In this document: positions 36,199-44,522 of the stretch, one piece after another
Layout of the letters: each line of letters starts with the position of its first letter
Numbering within the stretch: the stretch's first letter is position 1
DNA from: Planctomycetota bacterium
GTDB lineage: Bacteria; Planctomycetota; UBA1135; GCA-002686595
Length of the DNA: 63,658 nt
Direction of reading: 5' to 3'
NCBI GenBank assembly: GCA_029259605.1
Contig: JAJDEV010000190.1
Coordinates: forward strand, 1-63,658
Position numbers and translations under genes: made by a program
Notes under the pieces: generated by a model
Told to the model about the DNA's origin: nothing
What the model saw: only the letters and a program-made list of their open reading frames with translations
The model's database searches: none

Positions 36199-36261
36199 CC
36201 CGTGGTGAAACTAACGCCAACGGCGAAAGAAGATGGCGGGAGTTTCACCACGGCCGGCTAG
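36195..36261. repeat. CTAG-bounded hairpin between convergent genes
   Basis: CTAG at both ends. Inside, CGTGGTGAAACT pairs perfectly with AGTTTCACCACG (12-bp stem) around about 30 nt. Both converging genes end in this element: the left CTAG holds the stop of the acetyltransferase gene, and the right CTAG holds the stop of the RseB-like gene on the other strand. It could work as a bidirectional terminator. The arm sequence differs from the CCCGGGTT family. Confidence 0.7.
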
Positions 36262-37310
36262 TCGGTCGCCGACTCGATCATGTCGACGAGCACGGCTTCG
36301 TCGACACTTCCCACGACGAGGAACACGCCTTCGTTCAGCGTCGCCTGCGCAACGCCGGCGGCGCCCATGCGATAGACGAACACCGTCTCATCGCCGACCT
36401 CCTGGGCCGTCTTGCGAACGGAGGTCGCCGGCGCCTGTGCCGTCGTGAACTTCGATGCCACGGATCGGTTGCGGAACAGGAAGAAGAGAGGCTCGACTCC
36501 GTCCGTGTAGACGAGCTTGATCCAGTTGTTGCGGTCGTCGTCCCGAAGCGCGAAGGCCTCGTGCAGCTCGAAACCGCTCGGCAGCAGACGAGGCTCACGG
36601 ATCGTTTCGCCGAACTCAGCAGCCAAGTTGCCCGACACGCTGAGCTCGCGCTCGTCGTGAACGCCCTCGAACCAAACGGCGGTGGAAAGGTCGGGTCGAG
36701 AGTCGAAGGACTCGTACACCATGCTCTTGACGACACGCCCGTTCCGGTCGGACTCCTCGTAGCGCAGGATGAGTCCAGTGCTCGCGTCGACCGCGATGGA
36801 GGTCGTTCTCGGGTCGGCGCCACGCGACTTGATCTCGTAGTTCGCGCAGGCACGGCCGGCGACGAACTCGCCCGAGTCGAGATCGGTGAGCGTGTAGTTC
36901 TGCGCGAAGAGCCGCGCGTCCCGAATCTCGACGTCGCGGTAACGGAAGAGGTAGCCCTCCTGCAGGACCTGGCGCAGCTCCCAATCCGGCGCAGTGCCCG
37001 AGAGCGCCGCGATCGGCCGGAGCGAGAACGCACCGGCTCCGTCGGAGACGACGCGCTCGCGGTACGCGAGGACCGCGCCGCTCTCATCGAAGACTTGGAC
37101 CAACCGTGCGCCCGAATGCTTCACCCGGGACGCGGGCTGGATCGCCGCGAGTCCGGACGCCGTCGCGTCGGTGAATCCGCTCTGCACGGTCGCGGACTTG
37201 AGTTCGTCGGAACTCGGGGACGCCGTCGACGGCGCCGACTTCGAGCCGCAACCCGTCACGACGAGGACGAAGGTCGCCGCGAGAGCGATGCGATGGCGTC
37301 GCGCGATCAC
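36258..37310 (-). CDS. RseB/MucB-like lipoprotein of an ECF sigma operon
   Basis: 350 residues from GTG, overlapping the anti-sigma stop as GTGA. The lipoprotein signal ends FVLVVTGC. The mature part has the layout of RseB: DESGAVLAYRERVVSDGAG, DWELRQVLQEGYLFRYRDVEI, IAVDASTGLILRYEESDRNG, LPSGFELHEAFALRDD, and a second domain with GVEPLFFLFRNRSV and VGDETVFVYRMG. In the E. coli system RseB guards the anti-sigma factor against cleavage and senses envelope stress. Here the same order (sigma, anti-sigma, lipoprotein) supports that role. Confidence 0.8.
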   Translation of the reverse strand: MIARRHRIALAATFVLVVTGCGSKSAPSTASPSSDELKSATVQSGFTDATASGLAAIQPASRVKHSGARLVQVFDESGAVLAYRERVVSDGAGAFSLRPIAALSGTAPDWELRQVLQEGYLFRYRDVEIRDARLFAQNYTLTDLDSGEFVAGRACANYEIKSRGADPRTTSIAVDASTGLILRYEESDRNGRVVKSMVYESFDSRPDLSTAVWFEGVHDERELSVSGNLAAEFGETIREPRLLPSGFELHEAFALRDDDRNNWIKLVYTDGVEPLFFLFRNRSVASKFTTAQAPATSVRKTAQEVGDETVFVYRMGAAGVAQATLNEGVFLVVGSVDEAVLVDMIESATD

Positions 37311-38095
37311 CGCTCGTCTCTCCGCGCGGGGAACGTCGACGGCCGCAGCGCGTCGACTTCGGAGCGTGGATCGAGCCCGGCGCCTCCGCCGAGGGCCTCC
37401 AACAGACCGCGCGCAATCGGTTCGAGTTGCGAGAGGCTGTCCGCGCGCACGACATTCAGGCGGCGCGGCTGACGCGATTCCGTCGGGCGCACCGCGAGCC
37501 ACACGACGAGGCACGCTGCGGCGATGGACACGATGGTCGCCACGCGCGCGAAGACGGACGGACGGAACACCTGGCGCACGAGCCCTTCGAGCTCGGGCGG
37601 TGCCGGCCGACGTTCGAGGTTCCCGACGAACCGCTCGGCCACGTGGGCGTCCGCGTTCGCGAGCTCTTCGTCGACGAGACGTTCGAGCACCGGCGGAACG
37701 AGCGAGTAATCCAGCGCGCGCACGAAGCCGCTGCCGGAGGCGCGCGCGGACTTGCGCGCACGTTCTTCGTCGGCCGACTCGCCGCGATCGAGCAGCGCGG
37801 CGACTGCGTGATCGAGCTCGCGCGGCGCGGCCATCGGGGTCATCGAGCGCAACGCTCGCTCGACCCGCGCGTCGGCGTCGTGAAGGTCGCCTTGGACGTG
37901 CTCGTCCAACCCGGCCGGAAGCGTGAGCCGCGGCATTCCGACCAGCGCGCTCACGTGGGTCCCCGTCGATTGCACCCACGCCGCACAATCAGCGCACTCG
38001 CCAACGTGCGCGTTCGTTCCGATCCACGCCTCGAGCGCGTCGCCGTCAAGGGCGCGCTCGAGCCACTGATCTCGGAACTGTTGGCAGCGATCCAT
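37307..38095 (-). CDS. anti-sigma factor (zinc-finger type, membrane)
   Basis: 262 residues. The N-terminal zinc-binding ZAS motif is H30-x3-C34-x2-C37 (AHVGECADCAAW). One membrane helix lies at about 184-202. Between them are three copies of a short helical motif: APRELDHAVAALL, VPPVLERLVDEEL and APPELEGLVRQVF. It probably holds the sigma factor at the membrane. It overlaps the RseB-like gene and follows the sigma gene by 3 nt. Confidence 0.85.
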   Translation of the reverse strand: MDRCQQFRDQWLERALDGDALEAWIGTNAHVGECADCAAWVQSTGTHVSALVGMPRLTLPAGLDEHVQGDLHDADARVERALRSMTPMAAPRELDHAVAALLDRGESADEERARKSARASGSGFVRALDYSLVPPVLERLVDEELANADAHVAERFVGNLERRPAPPELEGLVRQVFRPSVFARVATIVSIAAACLVVWLAVRPTESRQPRRLNVVRADSLSQLEPIARGLLEALGGGAGLDPRSEVDALRPSTFPARRDER

Positions 38096-38098
38096 CGT

Positions 38099-38704
38099 TC
38101 AGCCCAGGTAGTGCTTGTCGAGGACGGGGGTGAGCTCTCGATTCAACGCGGCATGCGCGCGCGACAGCCTCGACTTGACTGTGCCGAGCGAGACCTGCAG
38201 CGCCTCCGCCACTTCGTCGTAGGAGAGGTTCTCGTTGTATCGAAGAACGATGATCGACCGAAGCTTGCTCGAAAGGCGATCGATCGCGCGTTGGATCTCG
38301 TGCTCCAATTCGCGCCTCGATACGGCCGCGCTCGGCATCTCGACATCGCCGGTCGAAACGTCGAATTGGGCGTCCGATCCACCGCCCTCGCGCACGGAAT
38401 CGAGCGATGCGAATCTCCGCGTGCGGCCGCGGCGTCGGAGGTCGATGCTCGCGTTGACCGCGATGCGGTAGACCCAGCTCGAGAAGCGCGACTGGAACCG
38501 GAACTCGCCGATCCGGCGAAAGACGATGCCGAAGGTCTCCTGGGACGCGTCGAGCGCATCGGTCGGATTGCCCGTGATCCGATAGCACACGTTGTAGATC
38601 CGATCCTTGTACCGCTCGTAGAGCTCGCGGAACTCGCCCTCCAACGCCCGAGCCTCGGTGCGTTGGCAAGCTTGAATCAGTTCGATGTCAGGATCGGCGC
38701 CCAT
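38099..38704 (-). CDS. ECF RNA polymerase sigma factor
   Basis: 201 residues. Region 2 is ELYERYKDRIYNVCYRITG...DASQETFGIVFR...FSSWVYRIAVN; region 4 is LSSKLRSIIVLRYNENLSYDEVAEALQVSLGTVKSRLSRA. It is the first gene of a three-gene operon with its anti-sigma and an RseB-like lipoprotein, so it is probably an envelope-stress sigma of the RpoE type. An ECF-type promoter just upstream indicates autoregulation. Confidence 0.93.
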   Translation of the reverse strand: MGADPDIELIQACQRTEARALEGEFRELYERYKDRIYNVCYRITGNPTDALDASQETFGIVFRRIGEFRFQSRFSSWVYRIAVNASIDLRRRGRTRRFASLDSVREGGGSDAQFDVSTGDVEMPSAAVSRRELEHEIQRAIDRLSSKLRSIIVLRYNENLSYDEVAEALQVSLGTVKSRLSRAHAALNRELTPVLDKHYLG

Positions 38705-38729
38705 GGGGATAGAACTCGGCCTGCGATTG

Positions 38730-38755
38730 GACGAGTGGGCGGGATCCTAGGTTCC
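38730..38755 (-). promoter_or_regulatory. ECF-type autoregulatory promoter
   Basis: On the minus strand GGAACC (38755-38750), a 16-nt spacer, and CGTC (38733-38730) match the classical ECF/RpoE promoter (GGAAC-N16/17-CGTC). The transcript would start near 38723, about 20 nt before the sigma start codon. Confidence 0.65.
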
Positions 38756-38801
38756 CAGAACGCCGCGCGGATCGACTCGAAAAGTCGGCTTCGGGCCTCC
38801 C

Positions 38802-39752
38802 TCAGCCGCCCAGGAGCGTTCCCGGATCGGGCAGCCCGATCACTTTTCCGACGCTCGCAGAGCATTCCGACCCGCCACAGAAGCTGTCGAAGTCCTCGCA
38901 GCTGGCGGAATCGACCTCAAAGAGGATCGAAGCGCCGCTGGTCCCGACGGCGCTGATGCCCTGCCAGCAGATCTGGCCGGTGCTCGAACTCGACGGGACG
39001 GCGCCTTCGCCGGTAAGCGGTCGATAGACGATTCCGCCGCCCTTGTTCAGGACGCGGGGCGCCGGGATGACTTCCATCGGGAAGCCATTGATCTCGGTGA
39101 AGGCCGTGACGGCGATCGCCGGCTCGCGCGGCGCAGACCCCTCATCGCGGTCGCGAACGAGGCTGTATAGCCCAAAGCTCCCGACCTTCGTGACGACGTC
39201 GTCGGGGATCGGCATCTCCAGGATGACCAGGCGATCCTGCCCCCTGCGGACGCCCTGATAGAAGAAGATCCGCGTGGACGACGAGTACACCGCCTGGCTC
39301 ACCGGGAACTTCTTGTCCTTGAGGACGACGCCGAGCTCGAAGTCGAGTTGGTCGAAGTCACCGTCGCGCACGTAGACCGCCGCGTGCAGGTTGAAGTAGC
39401 CCGCCTCGGCGTAGGCGTAGATCCCCACCGAGAGCGGGTTGGTGTTCGGCACACTCTTCGGATCGAGCGGATCGCTCGCGCGCGCGATCTCCTCGATGTC
39501 GTCGTAGCCGTCGCCGTCGGTGTCGTCCGAATCGAGCGACGTCCCGAGGATCATCTCCATCGAATCAGCGAGTCCGTCGCTGTCGAAGTCGGGGCCGAGC
39601 ATGCTCTTCGAGGCGGCGGAGAGTTCGCGCGGCTCGAGCGACGTCAGGACCAGCGCGCCGGTGGCGAAGATCAGGCAGCCGACTGGAATCCAAGCCCGCG
39701 TCGAAGTGCGCGTCGCGGCGATCGTCTTGGTTCCGTCGGAGAGCAGAGTCAT
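38802..39752 (-). CDS. exported protein with thrombospondin type-3-like calcium repeats
   Basis: 316 residues. A membrane/signal segment lies near the N-terminus (PVGCLIFATGALVLTSL). Asp-rich calcium loops follow: DFDSDGLADSMEMILGTS and DDTDGDGYDDIEEIARASDP. The rest is beta-rich (YFNLHAAVYVRDGDFDQLDFELGVV), and the C-terminus has four Cys that could form disulfides (CEDFDSFCGGSEC). Surface or periplasmic location is likely; function unknown. Confidence 0.7.
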   Translation of the reverse strand: MTLLSDGTKTIAATRTSTRAWIPVGCLIFATGALVLTSLEPRELSAASKSMLGPDFDSDGLADSMEMILGTSLDSDDTDGDGYDDIEEIARASDPLDPKSVPNTNPLSVGIYAYAEAGYFNLHAAVYVRDGDFDQLDFELGVVLKDKKFPVSQAVYSSSTRIFFYQGVRRGQDRLVILEMPIPDDVVTKVGSFGLYSLVRDRDEGSAPREPAIAVTAFTEINGFPMEVIPAPRVLNKGGGIVYRPLTGEGAVPSSSSTGQICWQGISAVGTSGASILFEVDSASCEDFDSFCGGSECSASVGKVIGLPDPGTLLGG

Positions 39753-39908
39753 GCGGACTCGGTGGCTGCGTGTGGGAGCGGGCTAGCGGCTATCGTGAAC
39801 TAGGGTCCCGGAATGGTCAAGGTATCCAAAAAGTGAGATTCGGGGCGACCCCCCTGGAAAACGGGGCGCGCGGTCCGCGCGGAACCCCCTCTCAGCGTCC
39901 GAGAACCT

Positions 39909-39936
39909 TTGACACCGCTCCACGGCGCCGCACACT
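39909..39936 (+). promoter_or_regulatory. possible tRNA promoter
   Basis: A perfect TTGACA lies at 39909-39914, with a weak -10 (CACACT, 39931-39936) 16 nt later and about 14 nt before the tRNA. Confidence 0.4.
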
Positions 39937-39937
39937 A

Positions 39938-40048
<111 letters not shown>

Positions 40049-41536
40049 TCAGCTCTGGTGGAAGGGAAGCGCCTTCTGGCGACTCGCGGTGCGCTCACCG
40101 CCGATCGTTTCGAGCACCTCGGCGGTGATGTCGCCCGTGGGGTAATCGCCGGTGAAGCACGCGTTGCAGAACTGCTCGATCTCCGGGTTGCCGGTGCGCC
40201 CCGCTTCGTTCATCGCGTCGCGATCGAGGTACATGAGGTAGTCGGTCTCGAGCTGATTCGAGACCTCACGCACGGTCGAGTCGGTCGCGATGAACTCGGT
40301 CTTCGTCGCCATGTCGATGCCGTACGGACACGGCGAGACGAGCGGCGGTGACGTGACGGCCATGTAGACCTTGTTCGCGCCGGCCTCGCGCGCCATCCGC
40401 ACGATGCGCCGCGCGGTGTTCCCTCGGACGATCGAGTCGTCGACCAAGCACACGTCCTTGCCCTGGAACTCGAGCGGGATCGCGTTGAGCTTGCGACGCA
40501 CCGACGATTGTCGCGCGTCCTGGTCCGGCATGATGAAGGTCCGGCCGACATAGCGGTTCTTCACCAGGCCCTCGCGGTACGGGACGCCCATCTCGCCCGC
40601 CATCGCCATCGCCGCATCGCGCGACGAATCGGGGATCGGGATGATCACGTCGGGCGTCGGCGCGCCGCTCGCTTTCCACTGCCGCGCCAGCGCTTGTCCG
40701 AACCGAATGCGCGTCTTGTAGACCGAGATCTTGTCGAGCATCGAGTCCGGACGCGCGAAGTAGACGAGCTCGAAGATGCACGGCCGGTGCGGCTTGTCGC
40801 CAATGCGCGAGCGCTCGACCTTGCCGTCGGTGCCGATGAACATCGCCTCGCCCGCGGCCAGGTCCTGGATGTCGCCGTATCCGGCGACGTCGAGCACGAC
40901 GCTCTCGGACGCGACCGCGAACCACGGCCCCTCGTCCGTCTGCTTCGTCCCCCACGAGATCGGCTTGATGCCGAACGGATCGCGGAAGGCGAGCAGGCCG
41001 ACGTCGGGCAGCACGGCGACGACGGAGTAGGCGCCCTTCACCTCTTCGAAGACCACTTTGACGGCCGCGAAGACGTCCTCGGCCTTCACGAGCTGGCCCG
41101 GGCGCACCCGCTCGGCCAGGGCGCGGACGAACACGTAGAGCAGCACCTCGAGGTCGCAGCTCGAATTCATGCGCGTGCCCGACTTCGTTGCGTGCGTGTC
41201 GCGCAGCGCCTGGAAGTTCGTCAGGTTGCCGTTGTGGGCCATCGCCACGCCCACCGGGAAGTTGACGTGGAAGGGCTGCGCGTCGTCGACGCTGCCGCCG
41301 CCGATCGTGGGGTAGCGCACGTGCCCCACGCCCAGGTTGCCGCGCAGGCGCTCCATGTCGTCCGCGCTGAAGACGTCGCGGACCAACCCGCCGCCCTTCT
41401 TCAAATGGAAGGTGTCGGTGAAGGTGATGATCCCGGCCGCGTCCTGTCCGCGATGCTGGATCGACAGCAGGCCCTCGTAGATCTCGGGGCCGACGTCGAC
41501 GCCGTCGGGACCGTAGACACCGATGAATCCGCACAT
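40049..41536 (-). CDS. purF: amidophosphoribosyltransferase
   Basis: 495 residues. The catalytic Cys2 follows Met1 (MCGFIGVYG). Glutaminase parts: IQHRGQDAAGI, VGHVRYPTIGG, AHNGNLTN, NSSCDLEVLL. The phosphoribosyltransferase domain has the PRPP loop VCLVDDSIVRGNTARRIV, and the tail has EIEQFCNACFTGDYP. It makes phosphoribosylamine from PRPP and glutamine, the first step of purine synthesis. The Cys-rich family residues for an Fe-S cluster (CPYGID, CNACF) are present. A TATCCT box lies about 100 nt upstream. Confidence 0.96.
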   Translation of the reverse strand: MCGFIGVYGPDGVDVGPEIYEGLLSIQHRGQDAAGIITFTDTFHLKKGGGLVRDVFSADDMERLRGNLGVGHVRYPTIGGGSVDDAQPFHVNFPVGVAMAHNGNLTNFQALRDTHATKSGTRMNSSCDLEVLLYVFVRALAERVRPGQLVKAEDVFAAVKVVFEEVKGAYSVVAVLPDVGLLAFRDPFGIKPISWGTKQTDEGPWFAVASESVVLDVAGYGDIQDLAAGEAMFIGTDGKVERSRIGDKPHRPCIFELVYFARPDSMLDKISVYKTRIRFGQALARQWKASGAPTPDVIIPIPDSSRDAAMAMAGEMGVPYREGLVKNRYVGRTFIMPDQDARQSSVRRKLNAIPLEFQGKDVCLVDDSIVRGNTARRIVRMAREAGANKVYMAVTSPPLVSPCPYGIDMATKTEFIATDSTVREVSNQLETDYLMYLDRDAMNEAGRTGNPEIEQFCNACFTGDYPTGDITAEVLETIGGERTASRQKALPFHQS

Positions 41537-41637
41537 GGTGGGCTGGGCCTCGGGGACCGTCAGCGAGGGTTGGGCAGGGGCGGGAGACGGGGTGGAAATC
41601 GGCGAAATCGCCGTATTGGCGCGATTTCGGGCGGAAC

Positions 41638-41643
41638 AGGATA
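41638..41643 (-). promoter_or_regulatory. -10-like TATCCT for purF
   Basis: TATCCT on the minus strand gives a leader of about 95 nt. That leader holds a dyad, CGAAATCG ... CGATTTCG, at about 41602-41629, a possible regulatory site for purine control. Confidence 0.4.
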
Positions 41644-41757
41644 GACCGATCGGCAGATCGCGACAAGCGCGTCGGGTTCAGGCTCGGGACTGTAGCGCAG
41701 CCGCGCCCGGTCCGACAGGGCGCGCGGGCGCGCGAAAAGAAATCGCTCGAGCACGGT

Positions 41758-41791
41758 GACTACATTTGTAGTCCCGACTACACCTGTAGTC
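41758..41791. promoter_or_regulatory. two perfect cop-box operators before blaI
   Basis: GACTACATTTGTAGTC (41758-41773) and GACTACACCTGTAGTC (41776-41791) are perfect palindromes with 7-bp arms. They share the core TACANNTGTA, the known CopY/BlaI-family operator. They touch the start codon, leaving no room for a ribosome-binding site. GTGACT (-35) and TACACC (-10), 17 nt apart, are embedded in them and would start the mRNA at the ATG. Confidence 0.8.
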
Positions 41792-42202
41792 ATGAAGCAG
41801 CCCCCGCGCCCGAAGGCTTCGTCCGCGAAGCGACCCCCGATCTCCGAGGCCGAATGGGACGTGATGCACGTCCTTTGGAGCGTCGAGCAGGCGACCGCGC
41901 TCGAGGTCGTCGAGGCACTGTCCGAACGGCGCTCGTGGAGCGACCGCACCGTGAAGACACTGCTCGCGCGGCTCGTGAAGAAGCGCGTCGTCGGCTATCG
42001 CTCGGCCGGCAAGCGCTACCAGTACCGCGCGCTCGTGACGCGGGACGAATGCGTTGAACGCGAGAGCTCCTCGTTCGTCGAGCGCGTGCTCGGGGGTTCC
42101 GTGAGCCCGCTGATCGCGACGTTCGTCCGCAGCGGCAAGCTCTCGAAGAAAGAGATCCGCGAGCTGCGTGAGCTGCTCGATCGAGAGGAGGAATCCCGAT
42201 GA
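41792..42202 (+). CDS. BlaI/MecI/CopY family repressor
   Basis: 136 residues from the ATG right after the second cop-box; upstream in-frame codons lie inside the operators and are not used. The winged helix is PPISEAEWDVMHVLWSVEQATALEVVEAL...WSDRTVKTLLARLVKKRVV, then the dimer part FVERVLGGSVSPLIATFVRSGKLS. It overlaps the M56 gene by ATGA. It should repress its own operon through the cop-boxes. Confidence 0.93.
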   Translation: MKQPPRPKASSAKRPPISEAEWDVMHVLWSVEQATALEVVEALSERRSWSDRTVKTLLARLVKKRVVGYRSAGKRYQYRALVTRDECVERESSSFVERVLGGSVSPLIATFVRSGKLSKKEIRELRELLDREEESR

Positions 42203-44472
42203 GCGCGCGCGTCCTCGAGTGGCTGTGGCAGGCGTCGTGGCAAGTCACGGCGCTCGTCGTCGCGATCCTGATCGTTCAGCGCGTCTTCGCGCGCAAGCTG
42301 ACGCCCCGCGCGCAGTACGCGTTGTGGTTGCTCGTGGTCGCGCGGCTCGTCGTGCCGATTCAACCGGAACTGAGCGGCGGCATGTGGCGGCCGGCGACGC
42401 TCGGGCTGGTCACGGGCCTCGCGTTCACGCACGCGCCCTACGCATCGCCTTCGCCTCGCGACGACCCCCCGGGCGGTCGCACGACGATCACGGGTTCGAC
42501 CTTCGAGAGCGGCGCCCCGTTGCCCGAAGGGGAACGGAGTGAGGAGGCGCAGGTCACCGATCGTTCGGCGCACGAATCGCGGCACACACGAGCGCTCGCG
42601 GCCGGAACGAGCTCGCGCGCCCGTCCTCCCGCGTTCGCCTCGACGTCGGACCGTTGGCCGAAGCGGATCGTGTGGATCTGGTTCGCGGGCGCGCTCGCAA
42701 CGCTCCTGTGGTTCGCCGCCGCCGACCGACGCTTTCGCCGTCGAGCGCGCGATGCGCGGCCGATCGGGGATCCCGAGTTGCTCGCGCTCCTCGACGAATG
42801 CCGGGACGCGCTCGGCGTGCGCCGGGACGTTCGGCTGGTGGAAACGAGCGCGATCTCCTCGCCGGCGGTGACCGGCGTGCGCCGGCCGACGCTCCTCCTT
42901 CCGCCGCACGTCACCGCAGGCTTCGACGGCGACGAGTTGCGCCTCCTGATGCTGCACGAGCTCGCGCACGTCCGCGGCCGTGACGTCGAGCTCAACCACG
43001 TGCTCGTGCTCGTCCGGTCGGCGTTCTGGTTCCACCCCGCCGTCGCGTTCGCGCTCGCTCGGCTGCGCGCCGCGCAAGAAGCACTGTGCGACTGGAAGGC
43101 GCTGGCTTCACCCGCGACGCCGTCCCCGCGGCTCTACGCGAACACGCTCATCAAACTCCTCGACGCGCCCTCCCGCGCGGAACGAGCGATCGGCGCCGTT
43201 GGCTTCCTCGGCCGCGGCACGTCCATCAAACGGAGAATCCTCATGATCACTCGCTTTCCCTCGACGCCCGCAACGAGCCGCATGTTGAGCCTCGGGCTCG
43301 CCCTGCCTCTCACTTGGATCGCGTTCACGAGCGCCGCTCCGGCGTTGGCTCCGGAGCTCGACGGAGCGGCGCGCGGTTCCGGCCTGGCGCGGATTGTCGT
43401 CGAAGGACACGACGACACACCCGCGTGGAAGGTCGAGATGCAGGCGCGACTCGACGAGACGCCGATCACGGTCGAGCTCGTCCGCGCGTCGTTGGCCGAG
43501 GTCGTCGACCAACTGCGCGCGGCGAGCGGCATGAACTTCGTCCTCGCGCCCGGCGCGGCCGAGGACTACGCGGACGCGGCGTTCTCGGTGCGTTTCGAGG
43601 CCGTGCCCCTCGCGCGCGCGCTCGAGACGATCGCCAACATGACGAACAACGAGATCGGCGCGTGCCTCGCCGGCGAGGCGGTCTACGTCGACGAGCTCGG
43701 CAACCTGCCGCACATCTTCGAGACGCGCATCTACAACATCGCGCCGCTGCTCGTGGACATCGACGACGACCGCGACGGCGCGATCGACACGCTGACCGAA
43801 CTCCTCCGCGGGTCCGTGCGACCCGACACGTGGGATTGCTGGGAGGGCGTATACATGGACGTGTGGCAAGAGCTGCTCGTCGTGTCCCAGACCGCGCCGG
43901 TTCACGGCGAGCTGCGCGCGTTCCTCGATCGACTTCTCAATCGTGGCGCCGAGCCGGCGCGTGAACCCGAGCGTTGGGCGCAAACGCTCGCCGAACGACT
44001 CGACAAGCGCATCGACGCTTCGTTCGAGCGTCAACCGCTCGGGGCTGTCGTCGACTTCCTGAGCCACACGCTCGACATCACGGTCCTCGGAGATCCGAAC
44101 TACCAGGACGAACCCGTGACGCTCGACCTGCGCGACGTCCGCGGCGAGACCGCGTTGCGCTGGATCGCGTCGCTCGTCGGGCTGCGGCTGCGCTACGAAG
44201 GCGGCGTGGTCTACGTCTCGGAGAGGGAAGCGACCGAGCTCGTCATGTACGAGGTCGGCGATCTGGTCGAGCGCGTCGCCGACGACTGGGAATGGGAGGA
44301 GCTCGACAACCTCGATGGGCTCATCCGCGACACCATCGACCCGACGTCGTGGGATTCGTTCGAGGACCGCACGATCGAGTTCTGGCGCGGGCTCCTGATC
44401 GTGCGACAGTCGCCCGAGAACCAGCGCGAGCTCGCGCGGTTCTTCGACGATCTGCGCCGCGCGATGCGGTAG
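42199..44472 (+). CDS. M56 (BlaR1-like) sensor peptidase with two STN-like modules
   Basis: 757 residues. N-terminal membrane helices (about 15-28 and 38-54), one near 158-174, and the zinc motif HELAH at 253-257, then a further helix near 375-390 (ITRFP...LGLALPLTWIAFTS). The outer C-terminal half holds two modules resembling secretin/TonB short N-terminal domains: ELVRASLAEVVDQLRAASGMNFVL, and FERQPLGAVVDFLSHTLDITVLG with VTLDLRDVRGETALRWIASLVGL. Each module is followed by a similar block (DTLTELLRGSVRPDTWDCWEG and DGLIRDTIDPTSWDSFED). This looks like a sensor duplicated in tandem. Signal unknown. Confidence 0.85.
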   Translation: MSARVLEWLWQASWQVTALVVAILIVQRVFARKLTPRAQYALWLLVVARLVVPIQPELSGGMWRPATLGLVTGLAFTHAPYASPSPRDDPPGGRTTITGSTFESGAPLPEGERSEEAQVTDRSAHESRHTRALAAGTSSRARPPAFASTSDRWPKRIVWIWFAGALATLLWFAAADRRFRRRARDARPIGDPELLALLDECRDALGVRRDVRLVETSAISSPAVTGVRRPTLLLPPHVTAGFDGDELRLLMLHELAHVRGRDVELNHVLVLVRSAFWFHPAVAFALARLRAAQEALCDWKALASPATPSPRLYANTLIKLLDAPSRAERAIGAVGFLGRGTSIKRRILMITRFPSTPATSRMLSLGLALPLTWIAFTSAAPALAPELDGAARGSGLARIVVEGHDDTPAWKVEMQARLDETPITVELVRASLAEVVDQLRAASGMNFVLAPGAAEDYADAAFSVRFEAVPLARALETIANMTNNEIGACLAGEAVYVDELGNLPHIFETRIYNIAPLLVDIDDDRDGAIDTLTELLRGSVRPDTWDCWEGVYMDVWQELLVVSQTAPVHGELRAFLDRLLNRGAEPAREPERWAQTLAERLDKRIDASFERQPLGAVVDFLSHTLDITVLGDPNYQDEPVTLDLRDVRGETALRWIASLVGLRLRYEGGVVYVSEREATELVMYEVGDLVERVADDWEWEELDNLDGLIRDTIDPTSWDSFEDRTIEFWRGLLIVRQSPENQRELARFFDDLRRAMR

Positions 44473-44507
44473 CGCGCCGCGGGACTTCCTATCCGGTGGC
44501 AGCCGGG

Positions 44508-44513
44508 TAGGAT
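44508..44513 (+). promoter_or_regulatory. -10 TAGGAT inside a dyad
   Basis: TAGGAT ends 10 nt before the ATG of the hydrolase gene. It lies in the right arm of a dyad (CCGCGGGA...TCCTATCC with GGGTAGGATCCCGCGG), so it could also be a repressor site. Confidence 0.45.
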
Positions 44514-44522
44514 CCCGCGGCC

